From positions 45,436 through 109,435 of the forward strand of contig NZ_ATVR01000009.1 in the NCBI RefSeq assembly GCF_000420825.1: a stretch of 64,000 nt of DNA, read 5' to 3'. The notes under the pieces are model-generated. The model did not search any database, was not told the origin of the DNA, and worked only from the letters and a program-made list of their open reading frames with translations. Shown one piece after another: positions 22,441-32,309 of the stretch; the stretch's first letter is position 1, and every line of letters starts with the position of its first letter. Both the position numbers and the translations under genes were made by a program. Source of the stretch: Butyrivibrio sp. AE2015 (GTDB taxonomy: Bacteria > Bacillota > Clostridia > Lachnospirales > Lachnospiraceae).

Positions 22441-24891
22441 TTACATGATAACTTCAACTTTGTATTCTTTAACGCCTGCTTCGTAAGGTATTACAGTTCC
22501 TTCGATCACTTTGCCATTTACAGTGAGCTTCTTAACTCCGCTCTGTGAACCATTTGTCTTAACATCGATTGTATAAACGGCATCTCTGTACTTTCTTGTG
22601 AGTGTAAAGTCACCAAAGTCCTCAGGTACACAAGGGTTTATTGAAAGACCATTGTGAGTAGGATATACACCAAGGATGTACTGTGAGATATTAACAAATG
22701 TCCAGGCAGCAGTACCTGTAAGCCAGCTGTTCTTGCCCTGTCCGAAGAACTTAGCATCTTTTCCTGCAACCATCTGAGAGTATACATAAGGCTCAGTGCA
22801 GTGAACATCGCTGATGTCTTCAATATAAGCAGGACATGTCTTTTTGTAAATCTCAAAAGCTCTGTTTCCGTGGCCAAGAACTGTCTCAGCAATAGAAACC
22901 CAAGGATTGTTGTGACAGAAGATACCTGCGTTTTCCTTGTATCCCGGTGGATATGAGCTTACTTCACCAAGTTCAAGGTGATATTTTGTGTAAGCAGGCT
23001 GAAGGATCATTACGCCGTATTTGGTATCAAGTCTTTCTTCAACGCTCTTAAGAGCCTTAGCTGCAAGGCCTTCCTTAACACCGATTCCTGCGAGAACGCA
23101 GAAGCCCTGAGGCTCGATATAGATCTGACCTTCTTCACATTCCTTAGAACCAACTTTGTTGCTGTAAGCATCATATGCTCTAACAAACCATTCGCCGTCC
23201 CAACCTGCATCGAGTACAGCGTCATAAACTTTTTTAACTTCGTCTCTTGCTCTCTTTGCTTCAGCATCATCGCCTAAGAGTTCAGCAAGCTGAGCGTACT
23301 CCTCACCGTACTTAACGAACATTCCGGCAATGAAAACAGATTCTGCAACAGGTCCTTCAGAAGGTCCAAATGTCTGGAAAGATTCACCGGGGTGCTCTGA
23401 GAAGCAGTTGAGGTTCAGGCAGTCGTTCCAGTCAGCTCTTCCTATAAGAGGAAGGCCGTGAGGTCCTTTGTGAGTGATAGTGAAGTTAAGTGAGCACTTT
23501 AAGTGTTCCATAAGTGTCTTTGCAACACTCATATCGTTATCAAAAGGTACGATCTCTTTTAATATAGAAAGATCACCTGTCTCTCTTACATATGCGCTTG
23601 TTCCTGCAATGAGCCAGAGTGGATCATCATTGAAGCCAGATCCGATATCGGAGTTACCCTTTTTGGTAAGTGGCTGATACTGATGATATGCGCTACCATC
23701 CTGGAATTGAGTAGAAGCAATATCAATTATACGCTGTCTTGCTCTGTCCGGAATGAGGTGAACAAAGCCCAGAAGATCCTGACATGAATCCCTAAAGCCC
23801 ATTCCACGGCCAATTCCTGACTCATAATAGGAAGCAGAACGTGACATGTTGAATGTAACCATGCACTGATACTGGTTCCAAATGTTGACCATTCTGTCAA
23901 CTTTCTCATTCTTAGAAGAAATATGGTAGATTCCAAGGAGGTTATCCCAGTAATCACATAGCTCTTTAAGAGCCTTGTCTACGGCTTCCTCTGTCTTGTA
24001 GCTGTCAAGCATCTTGAATGCAGGTTTTTTATTAACAACAGAAGGAGCTTCCCATTTATCATCTTCAGGATTCTCGATATAACCGAGTGTAAAGATGAAA
24101 GTCTTGGACTCGCCAGGAGCAAGCTCAAGGTTGATCTGCTGAGATGCAATAGGAGACCATCCGCTTGCAACTGAGTTTGTTGCCTTTCCTTCTGCAACTA
24201 CATCAGGGCTGTCAGGGCCGTTGTATGCACCAAGGAAAGCATCTCTGCTTGTATCAAACCCATCAACCTTGGCATTTACACCGTAGATAGCATAGTGGTT
24301 ACGACGCTCTCTGTACTCTGTCTTGTGGAAGATAACAGATCCGCCGTCAACAACTTCAACTTCACCTGTGCTAAGGTTTCTCTGGAAGTTCTTCATATCA
24401 TCGTCAGCATTCCAAAGGCACCATTCTACATAAGAAAAGAGTGACAATTTAGCTGCTGTGCTCTTGTTATTTGTGATAGTGACCTTTGAAATCTCACAGT
24501 TGTCATTCATAGGAACGAATGTTAAAAGTTTTGCTTCAACATCATTTTTGGATGATGTGAACTTGCTATATCCAAGGCCGTGACGACATTCGTAGCTGTC
24601 AAGCTTTGTCTTGACAGGCTGCCAACCCGGATTCCATACAACAGTGTTAGCGGCATCTGTTACATCTTTAATATAGAAGTATTTACCATTGTTGTCATAA
24701 GGCACGTTGTTATAGCGATATCTTGTGAGTCTTAAAAGCTTGGCATCCTTATAGAATGTATAACCGCCACAAGTGTTTGATATCAGTGAAAAGAACTCTT
24801 TATTCCCGAGGTAGTTGATCCAGGGAAGGGGAGTCTTTGGGGTAGTGATGACGTATTCACGAGCTGCGTCGTCAAAGTAACCGTATTTCAT
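22441..24891 (-). CDS. Cellobiose phosphorylase (GH94)
   Basis: An 816-residue enzyme of typical GH94 length that splits cellobiose with phosphate into glucose 1-phosphate and glucose in the cytoplasm. N-terminal [20 protein letters not shown] and [18 protein letters not shown] are characteristic of cellobiose rather than cellodextrin phosphorylases. The catalytic region contains [37 protein letters not shown] and [12 protein letters not shown], where the first Asp is the general acid in the family. GGAGG precedes the ATG. A perfect LacI-type palindrome lies just upstream and a LacI regulator is divergent from it, followed by a sugar importer. Confidence 0.95.
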   Translation of the reverse strand: MKYGYFDDAAREYVITTPKTPLPWINYLGNKEFFSLISNTCGGYTFYKDAKLLRLTRYRYNNVPYDNNGKYFYIKDVTDAANTVVWNPGWQPVKTKLDSYECRHGLGYSKFTSSKNDVEAKLLTFVPMNDNCEISKVTITNNKSTAAKLSLFSYVEWCLWNADDDMKNFQRNLSTGEVEVVDGGSVIFHKTEYRERRNHYAIYGVNAKVDGFDTSRDAFLGAYNGPDSPDVVAEGKATNSVASGWSPIASQQINLELAPGESKTFIFTLGYIENPEDDKWEAPSVVNKKPAFKMLDSYKTEEAVDKALKELCDYWDNLLGIYHISSKNEKVDRMVNIWNQYQCMVTFNMSRSASYYESGIGRGMGFRDSCQDLLGFVHLIPDRARQRIIDIASTQFQDGSAYHQYQPLTKKGNSDIGSGFNDDPLWLIAGTSAYVRETGDLSILKEIVPFDNDMSVAKTLMEHLKCSLNFTITHKGPHGLPLIGRADWNDCLNLNCFSEHPGESFQTFGPSEGPVAESVFIAGMFVKYGEEYAQLAELLGDDAEAKRARDEVKKVYDAVLDAGWDGEWFVRAYDAYSNKVGSKECEEGQIYIEPQGFCVLAGIGVKEGLAAKALKSVEERLDTKYGVMILQPAYTKYHLELGEVSSYPPGYKENAGIFCHNNPWVSIAETVLGHGNRAFEIYKKTCPAYIEDISDVHCTEPYVYSQMVAGKDAKFFGQGKNSWLTGTAAWTFVNISQYILGVYPTHNGLSINPCVPEDFGDFTLTRKYRDAVYTIDVKTNGSQSGVKKLTVNGKVIEGTVIPYEAGVKEYKVEVIM

Positions 24892-24906
24892 ATCGACCTC
24901 CTAATA

Positions 24907-24920
24907 CTTAAACGTTTAAG
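24907..24920. promoter_or_regulatory. LacI-type operator upstream of cellobiose phosphorylase
   Basis: CTTAAACGTTTAAG is a perfect 14-bp palindrome with the central CG typical of LacI-family sites, 16 nt from the phosphorylase start. It probably overlaps the leader or promoter and is a likely target of the adjacent LacI protein. Confidence 0.75.
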
Positions 24921-25028
24921 ATAATTTCCTAGTGACATTATATATGTCAAGTTGATGGAATGCAATAGAAAAAATCGAAAAAAGATTCACCTGAATGCCG
25001 CACAAAACCTAAGGGTAATGAAAATGAA

Positions 25029-25245
25029 CAAATCGTTTCCGTGGAATAGGCGCAGAATCTGCATCATATCGAAAACGTTTAAATCAAAAATGAACAAACT
25101 ATGTACAAGTTCAGAATAATGTATGAAAAAGCGATAACGAATTTGTAAAAAACAAACAAAATTATATAATGTGCACAAAAAAATAATAATGATACTTGAT
25201 TTGAAAGTCAAAATGATGTATATTGAAATCACGAAAACGATTAAG
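25029..25245. promoter_or_regulatory. Further LacI-type half-matched operators in the divergent region
   Basis: The 373-nt gap between the phosphorylase and the regulator holds no gene. It carries more sites of the same kind: CAAATCGTTTCC (25029-25040), GAAAACGTTTAAA (25071-25083) and GAAAACGATTAAG (25233-25245). The last is just upstream of the regulator start, suggesting autoregulation. Several sites over 340 bp would allow looping. Confidence 0.55.
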
Positions 25246-25264
25246 TGTATGTGAAAAGGTACAA

Positions 25265-26299
25265 ATGACAAAGAGAATGGTTTCACTCAAAGACATATCT
25301 AAGGCTTGTGGAGTGTCGGTTGCGACCGTTTCCAAGGCCCTTAATGATCATAGTGATATAAGTAAAGAAACGAAAGAACGTGTCAGAGAGATTGCTGAGC
25401 AGCTTGGCTATCATCCCAATGCTGCAGCCCAGGCGCTCAAGACAAACAGAACCAATAACATAGGAGTCCTGTTTGTTGATGAGGCAAACAGCGGCCTTAC
25501 TCATGATTACTTTTCACATGTTCTTGACAGTTTCAAAAAGAAAGCGGAGCAGGAAGGTTTCGATATCACCTTTATTAATGGTGATAAGACCCGCAACAAT
25601 ATGAGCTATTTATCTCACGCAATCTACAGAGGATTTGACGGTGTGGTAATTGCCTGTGTTGATTTTTCAGATCCGCAAGTGGATGAGCTTATTAAGAGCA
25701 ACATTCCTGTTGTCACTATCGACCACTCTTTCTTCAATAGAATATCGATCATGTCTGACAACATAAAAGGCATTAAGGATTTAGTTACTTATATATATGA
25801 AATGGGACATAGGAAGATAGCTTATGTACACGGTTATGAAAATACCGCCGTTACACAGAGCAGATTGGCAAGTTTCTACAATACTTTGCAGGAACTTGGG
25901 ATAAACGTTCCGGATGAATATATCGTGGGAAGTCCTTACAGAGATACTGAGAAGGCTTATGAAGCTACCAAAAAGCTTCTTGATCTTCCTGATCCACCTA
26001 CATGTATTCTTTATCCCGATGACTTTGCGGCGTTTGGCGGATTCAATGCAGTCAGAGAGAGGAACTTGCGCATCCCGGAAGATATTTCCATTGCCGGTTA
26101 CGATGGAATTGAGCTCGCAAGGCGAATAAGCCCTTTGATGACAACAATAGTTCAGAATACAGATAAAATTGGAAGGACAGCAGCAGCCAAGCTGATTGAT
26201 CTGATAAATAATCCGAAAGGAACACTGATCGAGCAGATAGTTATAGAAGGGACTCTTGAGAAGGGTGAGTCCGTAGGGCGTATTGAAACAGTTAAATAA
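25265..26299 (+). CDS. LacI family regulator of the cellobiose locus
   Basis: A 344-residue repressor. I chose ATG 25265 (AAAAGG 5-6 nt upstream), giving MTKRMVSLKDISKACGVSVA; a longer frame from 25223 would overlap the GAAAACGATTAAG operator. The N-terminal helix-turn-helix and hinge (SVATVSKALNDHSDISKETK, HPNAAAQALKT) are followed by a periplasmic-binding-protein-like sensor domain (IGVLFVDEANSGLTHDYFSH, GYDGIELARRISPLMTTIVQ). It sits between the phosphorylase and the importer genes, so it probably senses cellobiose or a related sugar and controls both directions. Confidence 0.93.
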   Translation: MTKRMVSLKDISKACGVSVATVSKALNDHSDISKETKERVREIAEQLGYHPNAAAQALKTNRTNNIGVLFVDEANSGLTHDYFSHVLDSFKKKAEQEGFDITFINGDKTRNNMSYLSHAIYRGFDGVVIACVDFSDPQVDELIKSNIPVVTIDHSFFNRISIMSDNIKGIKDLVTYIYEMGHRKIAYVHGYENTAVTQSRLASFYNTLQELGINVPDEYIVGSPYRDTEKAYEATKKLLDLPDPPTCILYPDDFAAFGGFNAVRERNLRIPEDISIAGYDGIELARRISPLMTTIVQNTDKIGRTAAAKLIDLINNPKGTLIEQIVIEGTLEKGESVGRIETVK

Positions 26300-26303
26300 G
26301 GTT

Positions 26304-26324
26304 TAAGACGGCAAAGCCGTTTTA
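26304..26324 (+). terminator. Weak terminator after the LacI gene
   Basis: TAAGACGGC-AAA-GCCGTTTTA, a 9-bp stem with only a short T-run built into its 3' arm; probably partial, allowing read-through to the binding-protein gene. Confidence 0.5.
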
Positions 26325-26369
26325 GATAATACTAACAAAACACTCATATAAAAGGGAGGTACATTAGTT

Positions 26370-27806
26370 ATGAAGAAGAAAGTACTTGGATTGTTACTTT
26401 CAACAACTATGGTAGCAGGTATGCTTTCAGCATGCGGTAGCACAGCTACTACAACAGAGACTCCAGCAGCAGAGACACCTGCAGCTGAGACACAGACAGA
26501 AGCTCCAGCAGCAGAGACACCTGCAGCTGAGGCAACAACAGAAGCAGCTGCTGAGTTACCAGCAGATGAGGGAAAAGTTCTTAACATTTCAGCATGGAAC
26601 GAAGAGTTTAAGTCTCGTCTTACAGATCACTATCCAGGATATGAGGTAGTTGATGGAACAACAGGTAAGATCGGTGATGTAACAGTTAACTGGCTCATTA
26701 CTCCTAACGAAGAGAACGCTTACCAGAACAGACTTGATGAGCTTCTTCTTGCACAGGATAGTGCAGCAGCAGATGATAAGGTTGACCTTTTCCTTGTAGA
26801 AGCTGACTACGCTGTTAAGTACACAGATACAGATTACACACTTCCTGTAAAGGATCTTGGAATCACAGATGAAGATCTCAAAGATCAGTATGCATACACA
26901 CAGGCAGTTGTTACAGATTCTAACGGAGTTCTTAAGGGAACATCATGGCAGGGCTGCCCTGGCGTTATGATCTACAACCGAGCAATTGCAAAAGAAGTAT
27001 TCGGAACAGACGAACCTGCAGATATCCAGGCTAAATTCTCAGATTGGGATAAGTTCTTTGAAGCAGCAGGCGAACTTGATAAGGCTGGCTACGATGTAAT
27101 TTCTTCAACAGCTGATACATTCCGTGTATATCAGAACAACGCTAAGCTTCCTTGGGTAGATGGAACAAAGATCCAGGTTGATGACAACCTTAAGAAATGG
27201 GTTGAAGATTCTAAGAAACTTGCTGATGCTGGCTACTGCAACACTTGGGGACAGTGGGGCGAAGACTGGAACAAGGGCTTCTATCCTGAAGGAAAGGTAT
27301 TTGCTTACTTTGGACCAGCTTGGCTTATCGATTTCTGTATGGCAGCTGATGTAGAAGGTTCTGTTGCACATGATGGCGGCTGGGCTGCTACAGAAGGACC
27401 TCAGGGCTTCTATTGGGGCGGTACATGGATCTGCGCAGCAGCTGGAACAGATAATGCTAACCTTGTAGCAGATATCATGAGAAAGATGACATGCGATCCA
27501 GAAGTTATGAAGGACATCGTTCTTAAGGACAATGATTTCGTAAACAACAGACCAGTTATGGAAGGTCTTGCAGCTGATACATCATACTCAAATGCAGTTC
27601 TTGGCGGACAGAACCCTCTTAAGATGTTCTGCGCTGGTGCTGATAACATCGATATGGCTAACCTTACAGCTTATGATCAGGGTCTTCTTGGTGACTTCCA
27701 GACAGCTATGGGCGACTACATCAACGGCAACTTCGCTACATATGATGAAGCTCTTGAGCAGTTCTACACATTAGCACTTCAGAGATATCCTGAACTTACA
27801 AGATAA
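26370..27806 (+). CDS. Sugar ABC transporter substrate-binding lipoprotein
   Basis: A 478-residue extracellular solute-binding protein (family 1-like). A lipoprotein signal with lipobox LSAC (Cys about 22) is followed by a repetitive Ala/Pro/Glu/Thr linker (TPAAETPAAETQTEAPAAET) and then the two-lobed binding domain from about residue 65. Aromatic residues likely to stack on sugar appear in GTSWQGCPGVMIYN, NTWGQWGEDW and GFYWGGTWICAA. The strong GGGAGG site and the following hairpin suggest high expression relative to the permeases. Context (phosphorylase, LacI) suggests cellobiose or cellodextrin as ligand. Confidence 0.93.
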   Translation: MKKKVLGLLLSTTMVAGMLSACGSTATTTETPAAETPAAETQTEAPAAETPAAEATTEAAAELPADEGKVLNISAWNEEFKSRLTDHYPGYEVVDGTTGKIGDVTVNWLITPNEENAYQNRLDELLLAQDSAAADDKVDLFLVEADYAVKYTDTDYTLPVKDLGITDEDLKDQYAYTQAVVTDSNGVLKGTSWQGCPGVMIYNRAIAKEVFGTDEPADIQAKFSDWDKFFEAAGELDKAGYDVISSTADTFRVYQNNAKLPWVDGTKIQVDDNLKKWVEDSKKLADAGYCNTWGQWGEDWNKGFYPEGKVFAYFGPAWLIDFCMAADVEGSVAHDGGWAATEGPQGFYWGGTWICAAAGTDNANLVADIMRKMTCDPEVMKDIVLKDNDFVNNRPVMEGLAADTSYSNAVLGGQNPLKMFCAGADNIDMANLTAYDQGLLGDFQTAMGDYINGNFATYDEALEQFYTLALQRYPELTR

Positions 27807-27834
27807 TCATTCTTAAGATTATTGCCTAATAAAC

Positions 27835-27858
27835 TGCCTGCCGGTTCGCCGGCAGGCA
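27835..27858 (+). terminator. GC-rich UUCG hairpin between binding protein and permease
   Basis: TGCCTGCCGG-TTCG-CCGGCAGGCA is a perfect 10-bp stem with a UUCG tetraloop and only a weak T-run (TTCTTT). It likely acts as a leaky terminator or 3'-end stabiliser that keeps binding-protein mRNA more abundant than permease mRNA. Confidence 0.75.
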
Positions 27859-27912
27859 ATTCTTTAAAACGCTTTGGGTTTAAAGAGTAAAATATCGTGG
27901 AGGTACGGGAGT

Positions 27913-28830
27913 ATGGACAAAAAGAAGTCCAATTCTAACGTGGTTAAGTTTAACAGATGGGGATACATCTTTCTTATACCATTCTTTGTAACATATGTAA
28001 TTTTTAGTTTAATTCCACTATGTTCAACAATTTATAACAGTTTCTTTGAAAATTATCGTTCCGGTCTTAAGCAGATAGGACCTAACTTTGTTGGAATCAA
28101 CAACTATATTAATCTTCTTAGCTCACCGGAAATTTGGAAATATTTGATAAATACACTGATCATGTGGGTTGGTGGTTTTATTCCACAGATCACTATAGCT
28201 CTTTTACTTGCTTACTGGTTCTCTGATCCATCTCTTCGTCTTAAGGGACAGAGATTCTTCAAGACAGTAATTTACATGCCTAACCTTATCATGGCATCAG
28301 CATTCTCTATGTTGTTCTTTGCTTTGTTTTCAGATTCAGGCCCAGTAAACCAGATTCTTTTGAGCCTTGGCTTTATAAAAGAGCCATTTAAGTTCTTCCA
28401 GTATGTTATTGCATCAAGAGCTCTTGTAATGCTTATGAACTTCCTTATGTGGTTCGGTAATACAACAATTCTTTTGATGGCTGGAATGCTTGGTATTGAT
28501 TCTTCACTTTATGAGGCAGCACAGGTGGATGGGGCAACAGCTTCACAGGTATTCTTTAAAATCACAATGCCTATCCTTAAGCCTATTTTCACATATGTAC
28601 TTATAACATCTCTTATCGGTGGTCTGCAGATGTTTGATGTTCCTCAGATCCTGACAAATGGTAGAGGTAATCCTACAGATTCTCTTACTACAGTTATCAT
28701 GTTGCTCAACAGATACCTTACAAGTAAGGACGTTGGCCGTGGTGGTGCTTTGTCAGTATTCTTATTTGTCGTAACTGGTATTTTGAGTTTGGTTGTATTT
28801 AGAATTAACAGCTCAAAGGACAAAGATTAA
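27913..28830 (+). CDS. Sugar ABC transporter permease (MalF-like)
   Basis: A 305-residue permease with six membrane helices. The start at 27913 (MDKKKSNSNVVKFNRWGYIF) has GGAGG 9-13 nt upstream; an in-frame ATG at 27874 is poorly placed. The ATPase-contacting EAA loop is visible as YEAAQVDGATASQVFFKITM followed by PILKP. It forms the membrane channel with the next gene product. No ATPase gene is nearby, as is usual for Firmicutes CUT1 systems that share one MsmK-type ATPase encoded elsewhere. Confidence 0.95.
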   Translation: MDKKKSNSNVVKFNRWGYIFLIPFFVTYVIFSLIPLCSTIYNSFFENYRSGLKQIGPNFVGINNYINLLSSPEIWKYLINTLIMWVGGFIPQITIALLLAYWFSDPSLRLKGQRFFKTVIYMPNLIMASAFSMLFFALFSDSGPVNQILLSLGFIKEPFKFFQYVIASRALVMLMNFLMWFGNTTILLMAGMLGIDSSLYEAAQVDGATASQVFFKITMPILKPIFTYVLITSLIGGLQMFDVPQILTNGRGNPTDSLTTVIMLLNRYLTSKDVGRGGALSVFLFVVTGILSLVVFRINSSKDKD

Positions 28831-28845
28831 GGAGGAAAAGGGATT

Positions 28846-29709
28846 ATGGAAAATCAGGCAGCAGCTAAAACCCATGGACTTCCTATAGGAGCAAGAAGAA
28901 CTATCGCATATATCGTGCTTGTTTTCTTCTCATTCTTATGTCTCATTTGGTTTTATATATTGCTTATTAATTCAACAAGATCACATTCAGAGATGACACT
29001 TGGATTTACAATTCTTCCAAGTACACATCTTTTGGATAACTGGAATAGCCTTATAACAGGAACTATTCCTATTGCAAGAGGTTTTGCAAACAGTATTACA
29101 GTTTCAGTCTGCACCAGTATTCTTTGCGTATACTTCTCAGCTATGACAGCATATGCGATCAATACATACAGATTTAAAGGAAGAGATGCGATTGCTGCAT
29201 TCATCCTGGCAATCATGATGATTCCGGGACAGGTTACAGCACTTGGTTTCTTACAGCTCATTAACAGAATGAAACTGGATGACTCAATTATTCCACTTAT
29301 CTTACCGGCAATTGCTTCACCTATTACTTATTTCTATCTGAAACAGTACATGGAAAGTAATCTTCCATTATCACTGGTTGAGGCAGCAAGAATTGACGGC
29401 TCAGGTGAGTTCAGAACATTTAACACAATTATTATTCCACTTATAAAGCCTGCTATCAGCGTTCAGATGATATTCAGCTTTGTAGGTAGCTGGAATAACT
29501 ACTTCACACCAGCTCTTATCTTACATACAGACACAAAGAAGACTTTGCCTGTTATGATCGCTCAGCTTCGAGGAGCTGACTGGCTTAGATTTGATATGGG
29601 TCAGATATACATTATGATTGCAGCATCTATTTTCCCTGTTATCGTAATATACCTTATCCTTTCTAAGTATATTGTAGGAGGAGTTTCAGCTGGAGCAGTA
29701 AAAGGTTGA
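28846..29709 (+). CDS. Sugar ABC transporter permease (MalG-like)
   Basis: A 287-residue partner permease with six helices. The EAA loop reads VEAARIDGSGEFRTFNTIII followed by PLIKP. The C-terminus, YIVGGVSAGAVKG, is typical of MalG-type subunits. It starts 15 nt after the previous stop with AAGGAGG in between, so the two permeases are cotranslated. A terminator about 100 nt downstream closes the operon. Confidence 0.95.
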   Translation: MENQAAAKTHGLPIGARRTIAYIVLVFFSFLCLIWFYILLINSTRSHSEMTLGFTILPSTHLLDNWNSLITGTIPIARGFANSITVSVCTSILCVYFSAMTAYAINTYRFKGRDAIAAFILAIMMIPGQVTALGFLQLINRMKLDDSIIPLILPAIASPITYFYLKQYMESNLPLSLVEAARIDGSGEFRTFNTIIIPLIKPAISVQMIFSFVGSWNNYFTPALILHTDTKKTLPVMIAQLRGADWLRFDMGQIYIMIAASIFPVIVIYLILSKYIVGGVSAGAVKG

Positions 29710-29806
29710 TTTTTTGTACAACAATTCGTTGTTTTAATTTGATGAGGTGACTTATTTTTATAAGTTTATCTTCATATTTTACTCTTTCCTTTTATAAGCG
29801 TTTAGG

Positions 29807-29840
29807 AAGCCATGACATTCCCCGTGTCATGGCTTTCTGC
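29807..29840 (+). terminator. Terminator of the sugar transport operon
   Basis: AAGCCATGACA-TTCCCCG-TGTCATGGCTT, an 11-bp perfect stem, is followed by TCTGC. Confidence 0.8.
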
Positions 29841-29961
29841 ATTAATATGTGAAAAAAGATATGAAATAAGTGGGATTGCGTCTGTAAGTGGTGACATGGG
29901 CTAAGATGTATTGTAGAATTAGTAGAAATGGATTCAAGCAGTGTGTTAGTTGGAGGTTTAT

Positions 29962-30465
29962 ATGGGAAAAAGATCTATTAAGGAAAATAAAAACATTTAC
30001 TTTGAATGCAGGGATAATCTTGGATTGTCAAGAGCTCAGGCCAGTGAACTTATGGAAGGCATTTCAGAGAGCAGTCTTGAGAAGATGGAAACAGGCAAAA
30101 CAAATATATATCCTGAGGACGTTGTTCTTATGGCCAAAGCCTATAAGAGACCTGATCTTTGTAATTATTACTGCACTCATGAATGTGCTATTGGAAAGAC
30201 ATCTGTGCCTGAGGTAAAAATATCATCACTTTCAGAAATAGTACTTGGAATGCTTTCATCTCTCAATTCGCTTGAACGTCAGAAAGACAGACTCATAGAG
30301 ATAACAGCCGATGGACAGATATCTGATGACGAGCTTGAAGATTTTGCAAATATCCAGAAGCAGCTTGAACATATTGATGCTACAGTTGAGGCACTCAAGC
30401 TCTGGGTTAATGGCACAATAGCTGAAGGAAAGATAAATAAAGAAAAGCTTGATGCTTTGAAGTGA
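29962..30465 (+). CDS. XRE-like helix-turn-helix protein
   Basis: A 167-residue protein beginning MGKRSIKENKNIYFECRDNL, with GGAGG 5 nt upstream of the ATG. The N-terminal 60 residues are a Cro/XRE-type domain (LGLSRAQASELMEGISESSL, EKMETGKTNIYPEDVVLMAK). A short Cys-rich link (CNYYCTHECAIG) follows, then a helical coiled-coil C-terminus (SSLNSLERQKDRLIEITADG). The three cysteines in 12 residues could bind metal or respond to redox state. It probably regulates transcription; its targets are unknown. Confidence 0.8.
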   Translation: MGKRSIKENKNIYFECRDNLGLSRAQASELMEGISESSLEKMETGKTNIYPEDVVLMAKAYKRPDLCNYYCTHECAIGKTSVPEVKISSLSEIVLGMLSSLNSLERQKDRLIEITADGQISDDELEDFANIQKQLEHIDATVEALKLWVNGTIAEGKINKEKLDALK

Positions 30466-30592
30466 GATTATTTTTAGATTTTTTTAATTTTTATACTTGT
30501 CTTTAAAACTTTAATGTGCTAAAATTCTTTCCAGTACATACAAATGTCCGTGGTAGAAAAACAAATATTAAAAAATGTAAGCGAGAAGGAAA

Positions 30593-31048
30593 ATGGAGCA
30601 GGATACCGGTTTTTATGTAATTAAAAAGCAAGCGGTGCCAGAGGTGCTTTTAAAGGTTGTAGATGCCAAAAAGCTTCTGGAATCCGGTAAAGTAAAAACT
30701 GTAAATGAAGCTGCTGACAGAGTCGGGATCAGCAGAAGTTCTTTTTACAAATATAAAGAAGATATCTATGAATTCCACGATAGCCTGCAGGGAACTACCC
30801 TGACACTCACTTTCCAGATGAATGATGAGGTGGGGCTGTTATCTTATGTGCTTGGACTCATCGCTGAGTTTGGAGCCAATATACTTACGATTCATCAATC
30901 AATCCCACTTAATGGTGTGGCATCCATTTCTATAACTATTCAGGTTCTTCCTACCACAAGAGACATCATGGATATGATAAATAAGATGGAAAAAGCTGAC
31001 GGAGTCCACAAGGTACACATTACGGGACGAAGTGCAACTTTTACATAA
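30593..31048 (+). CDS. pheB: ACT-domain protein (PheB/UPF0735)
   Basis: A 151-residue protein. The N-terminal helix-turn-helix-like part (VKTVNEAADRVGISRSSFYK) is followed by an ACT domain from about residue 65 (TLTLTFQMNDEVGLLSYVLG, ANILTIHQSIPLNGVASISI). ACT domains bind amino acids. In Firmicutes this family often sits beside hom, as here (24 nt upstream of it), suggesting it senses an amino acid and tunes the threonine/methionine branch. AAGGAAA precedes the ATG. Confidence 0.92.
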   Translation: MEQDTGFYVIKKQAVPEVLLKVVDAKKLLESGKVKTVNEAADRVGISRSSFYKYKEDIYEFHDSLQGTTLTLTFQMNDEVGLLSYVLGLIAEFGANILTIHQSIPLNGVASISITIQVLPTTRDIMDMINKMEKADGVHKVHITGRSATFT

Positions 31049-31071
31049 TAGATACAATTTTGGAGGAAGAC

Positions 31072-32280
31072 ATGGCAAAAGTAGCAGTATTAGGATATGG
31101 CACAGTTGGTAGCGGCGTAGTTGAAGTATTGGATACTAATGCAAATGAAGTTGCAAAAAGCGCCGGTGAAAAGATAGAACTTAAGTATATTCTTGATTTG
31201 CGCGATTTCCCTGGAGATAAGCATGAGTCACAGGTAGTTCACGACATCAATATTATTTTGGATGATCCTGAAGTAGACGTTATCTGCGAGACCATGGGTG
31301 GTATCGAACCGGCATTTACTTTTGAGAAGCAGGCTCTTTCAAAAGGCAAATGTGTATGTACCTCCAATAAGGAACTTGTTGCAGCTCACGGACCGGAACT
31401 TGTGGAACTTGCAAAGGAAAATGGAGTAAGCTATCTCTTTGAAGCAAGTGTAGGCGGTGGAATACCGGTTCTTCGTTCAATAAATGATTCCCTTAAGCAT
31501 GAGAAGATTGACTCAATTACAGGTATCTTAAACGGCACTACAAACTATATTCTTACCAAGATGGATAAAGAGGGAGTTGGCTTTGCAACAGTCCTTAAAA
31601 AGGCTCAGGAAAAGGGATATGCAGAAAGAAATCCTGAAGCTGATGTAGAAGGATATGATGCATGCCGTAAGATTGCCATTCTCTCAAGCCTTATGAGTGG
31701 CAAACATGTGGATTATGAAGATATCTACACTGAGGGCATCACACACATCTCAATTGAAGATTTTGAGTATGCGCGTGCACTTAATATGGCCATCAAGCTC
31801 CTTGCTATGTGTAAAAGAAATGAGAATGGTTTCTTTACTATTGTTGCACCATTCCTTATTCCTTATGAGCACCCGCTTGCCAATGTAAACGGCGTATTTA
31901 ATGCGATAAATATTCATGGAAACATGCTTGGCGACGTAATGTTCTATGGAAAGGGCGCAGGTAAAAATGCCACAGCAAGCGCTGTAGTTGCTGATGTTAT
32001 CGATATGGTCAAGCATAAAGGCAAACATATCGAAGTTAATATGAATTCTGAGAAAGCTAAGCTTACTTCAAAGGACAACGCTGTCAGAAGGTTCTTTGTG
32101 AGAGTTTCTGAATCCCTTAAGGATCAGGCAATTGAGCTCTTTGGATCAGATATCGACATTGTAAAAAGAAACAGCGTTTCCGGTGAATTTGCTTTTATTA
32201 CAGATCTTATTTCTGAAAAGGATTTTGAAGAGAAGCTTTGGAAGCTTGATAGTGTTAAAGGTTATATAAGAATGTATTAA
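31072..32280 (+). CDS. hom: Homoserine dehydrogenase
   Basis: A 402-residue enzyme that reduces aspartate semialdehyde to homoserine. The start at 31072 has GGAGG 5 nt upstream. Motifs: N-terminal Rossmann GYGTVGSGVVEVL, CTSNKELVAAHG, FEASVGGGIPVL, GILNGTTNYILTKM and ERNPEADVEGYDACRKIAIL (catalytic Asp/Lys region). A short C-terminal ACT-like domain follows from about residue 325. It is cotranscribed with pheB and aspartokinase. Its substrate is also used by DapA, so this cluster competes with the riboswitch-controlled lysine branch. Confidence 0.97.
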   Translation: MAKVAVLGYGTVGSGVVEVLDTNANEVAKSAGEKIELKYILDLRDFPGDKHESQVVHDINIILDDPEVDVICETMGGIEPAFTFEKQALSKGKCVCTSNKELVAAHGPELVELAKENGVSYLFEASVGGGIPVLRSINDSLKHEKIDSITGILNGTTNYILTKMDKEGVGFATVLKKAQEKGYAERNPEADVEGYDACRKIAILSSLMSGKHVDYEDIYTEGITHISIEDFEYARALNMAIKLLAMCKRNENGFFTIVAPFLIPYEHPLANVNGVFNAINIHGNMLGDVMFYGKGAGKNATASAVVADVIDMVKHKGKHIEVNMNSEKAKLTSKDNAVRRFFVRVSESLKDQAIELFGSDIDIVKRNSVSGEFAFITDLISEKDFEEKLWKLDSVKGYIRMY

Positions 32281-32309
32281 AAATAGCTATTATTTTTTAG
32301 GAGAATATT

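Noticed and set aside
26457..26560. Tandem DNA repeat at the start of the sugar-binding protein
   Set aside because: It encodes the Ala/Pro/Glu/Thr lipoprotein linker in frame; ordinary low-complexity coding sequence, not a separate element.
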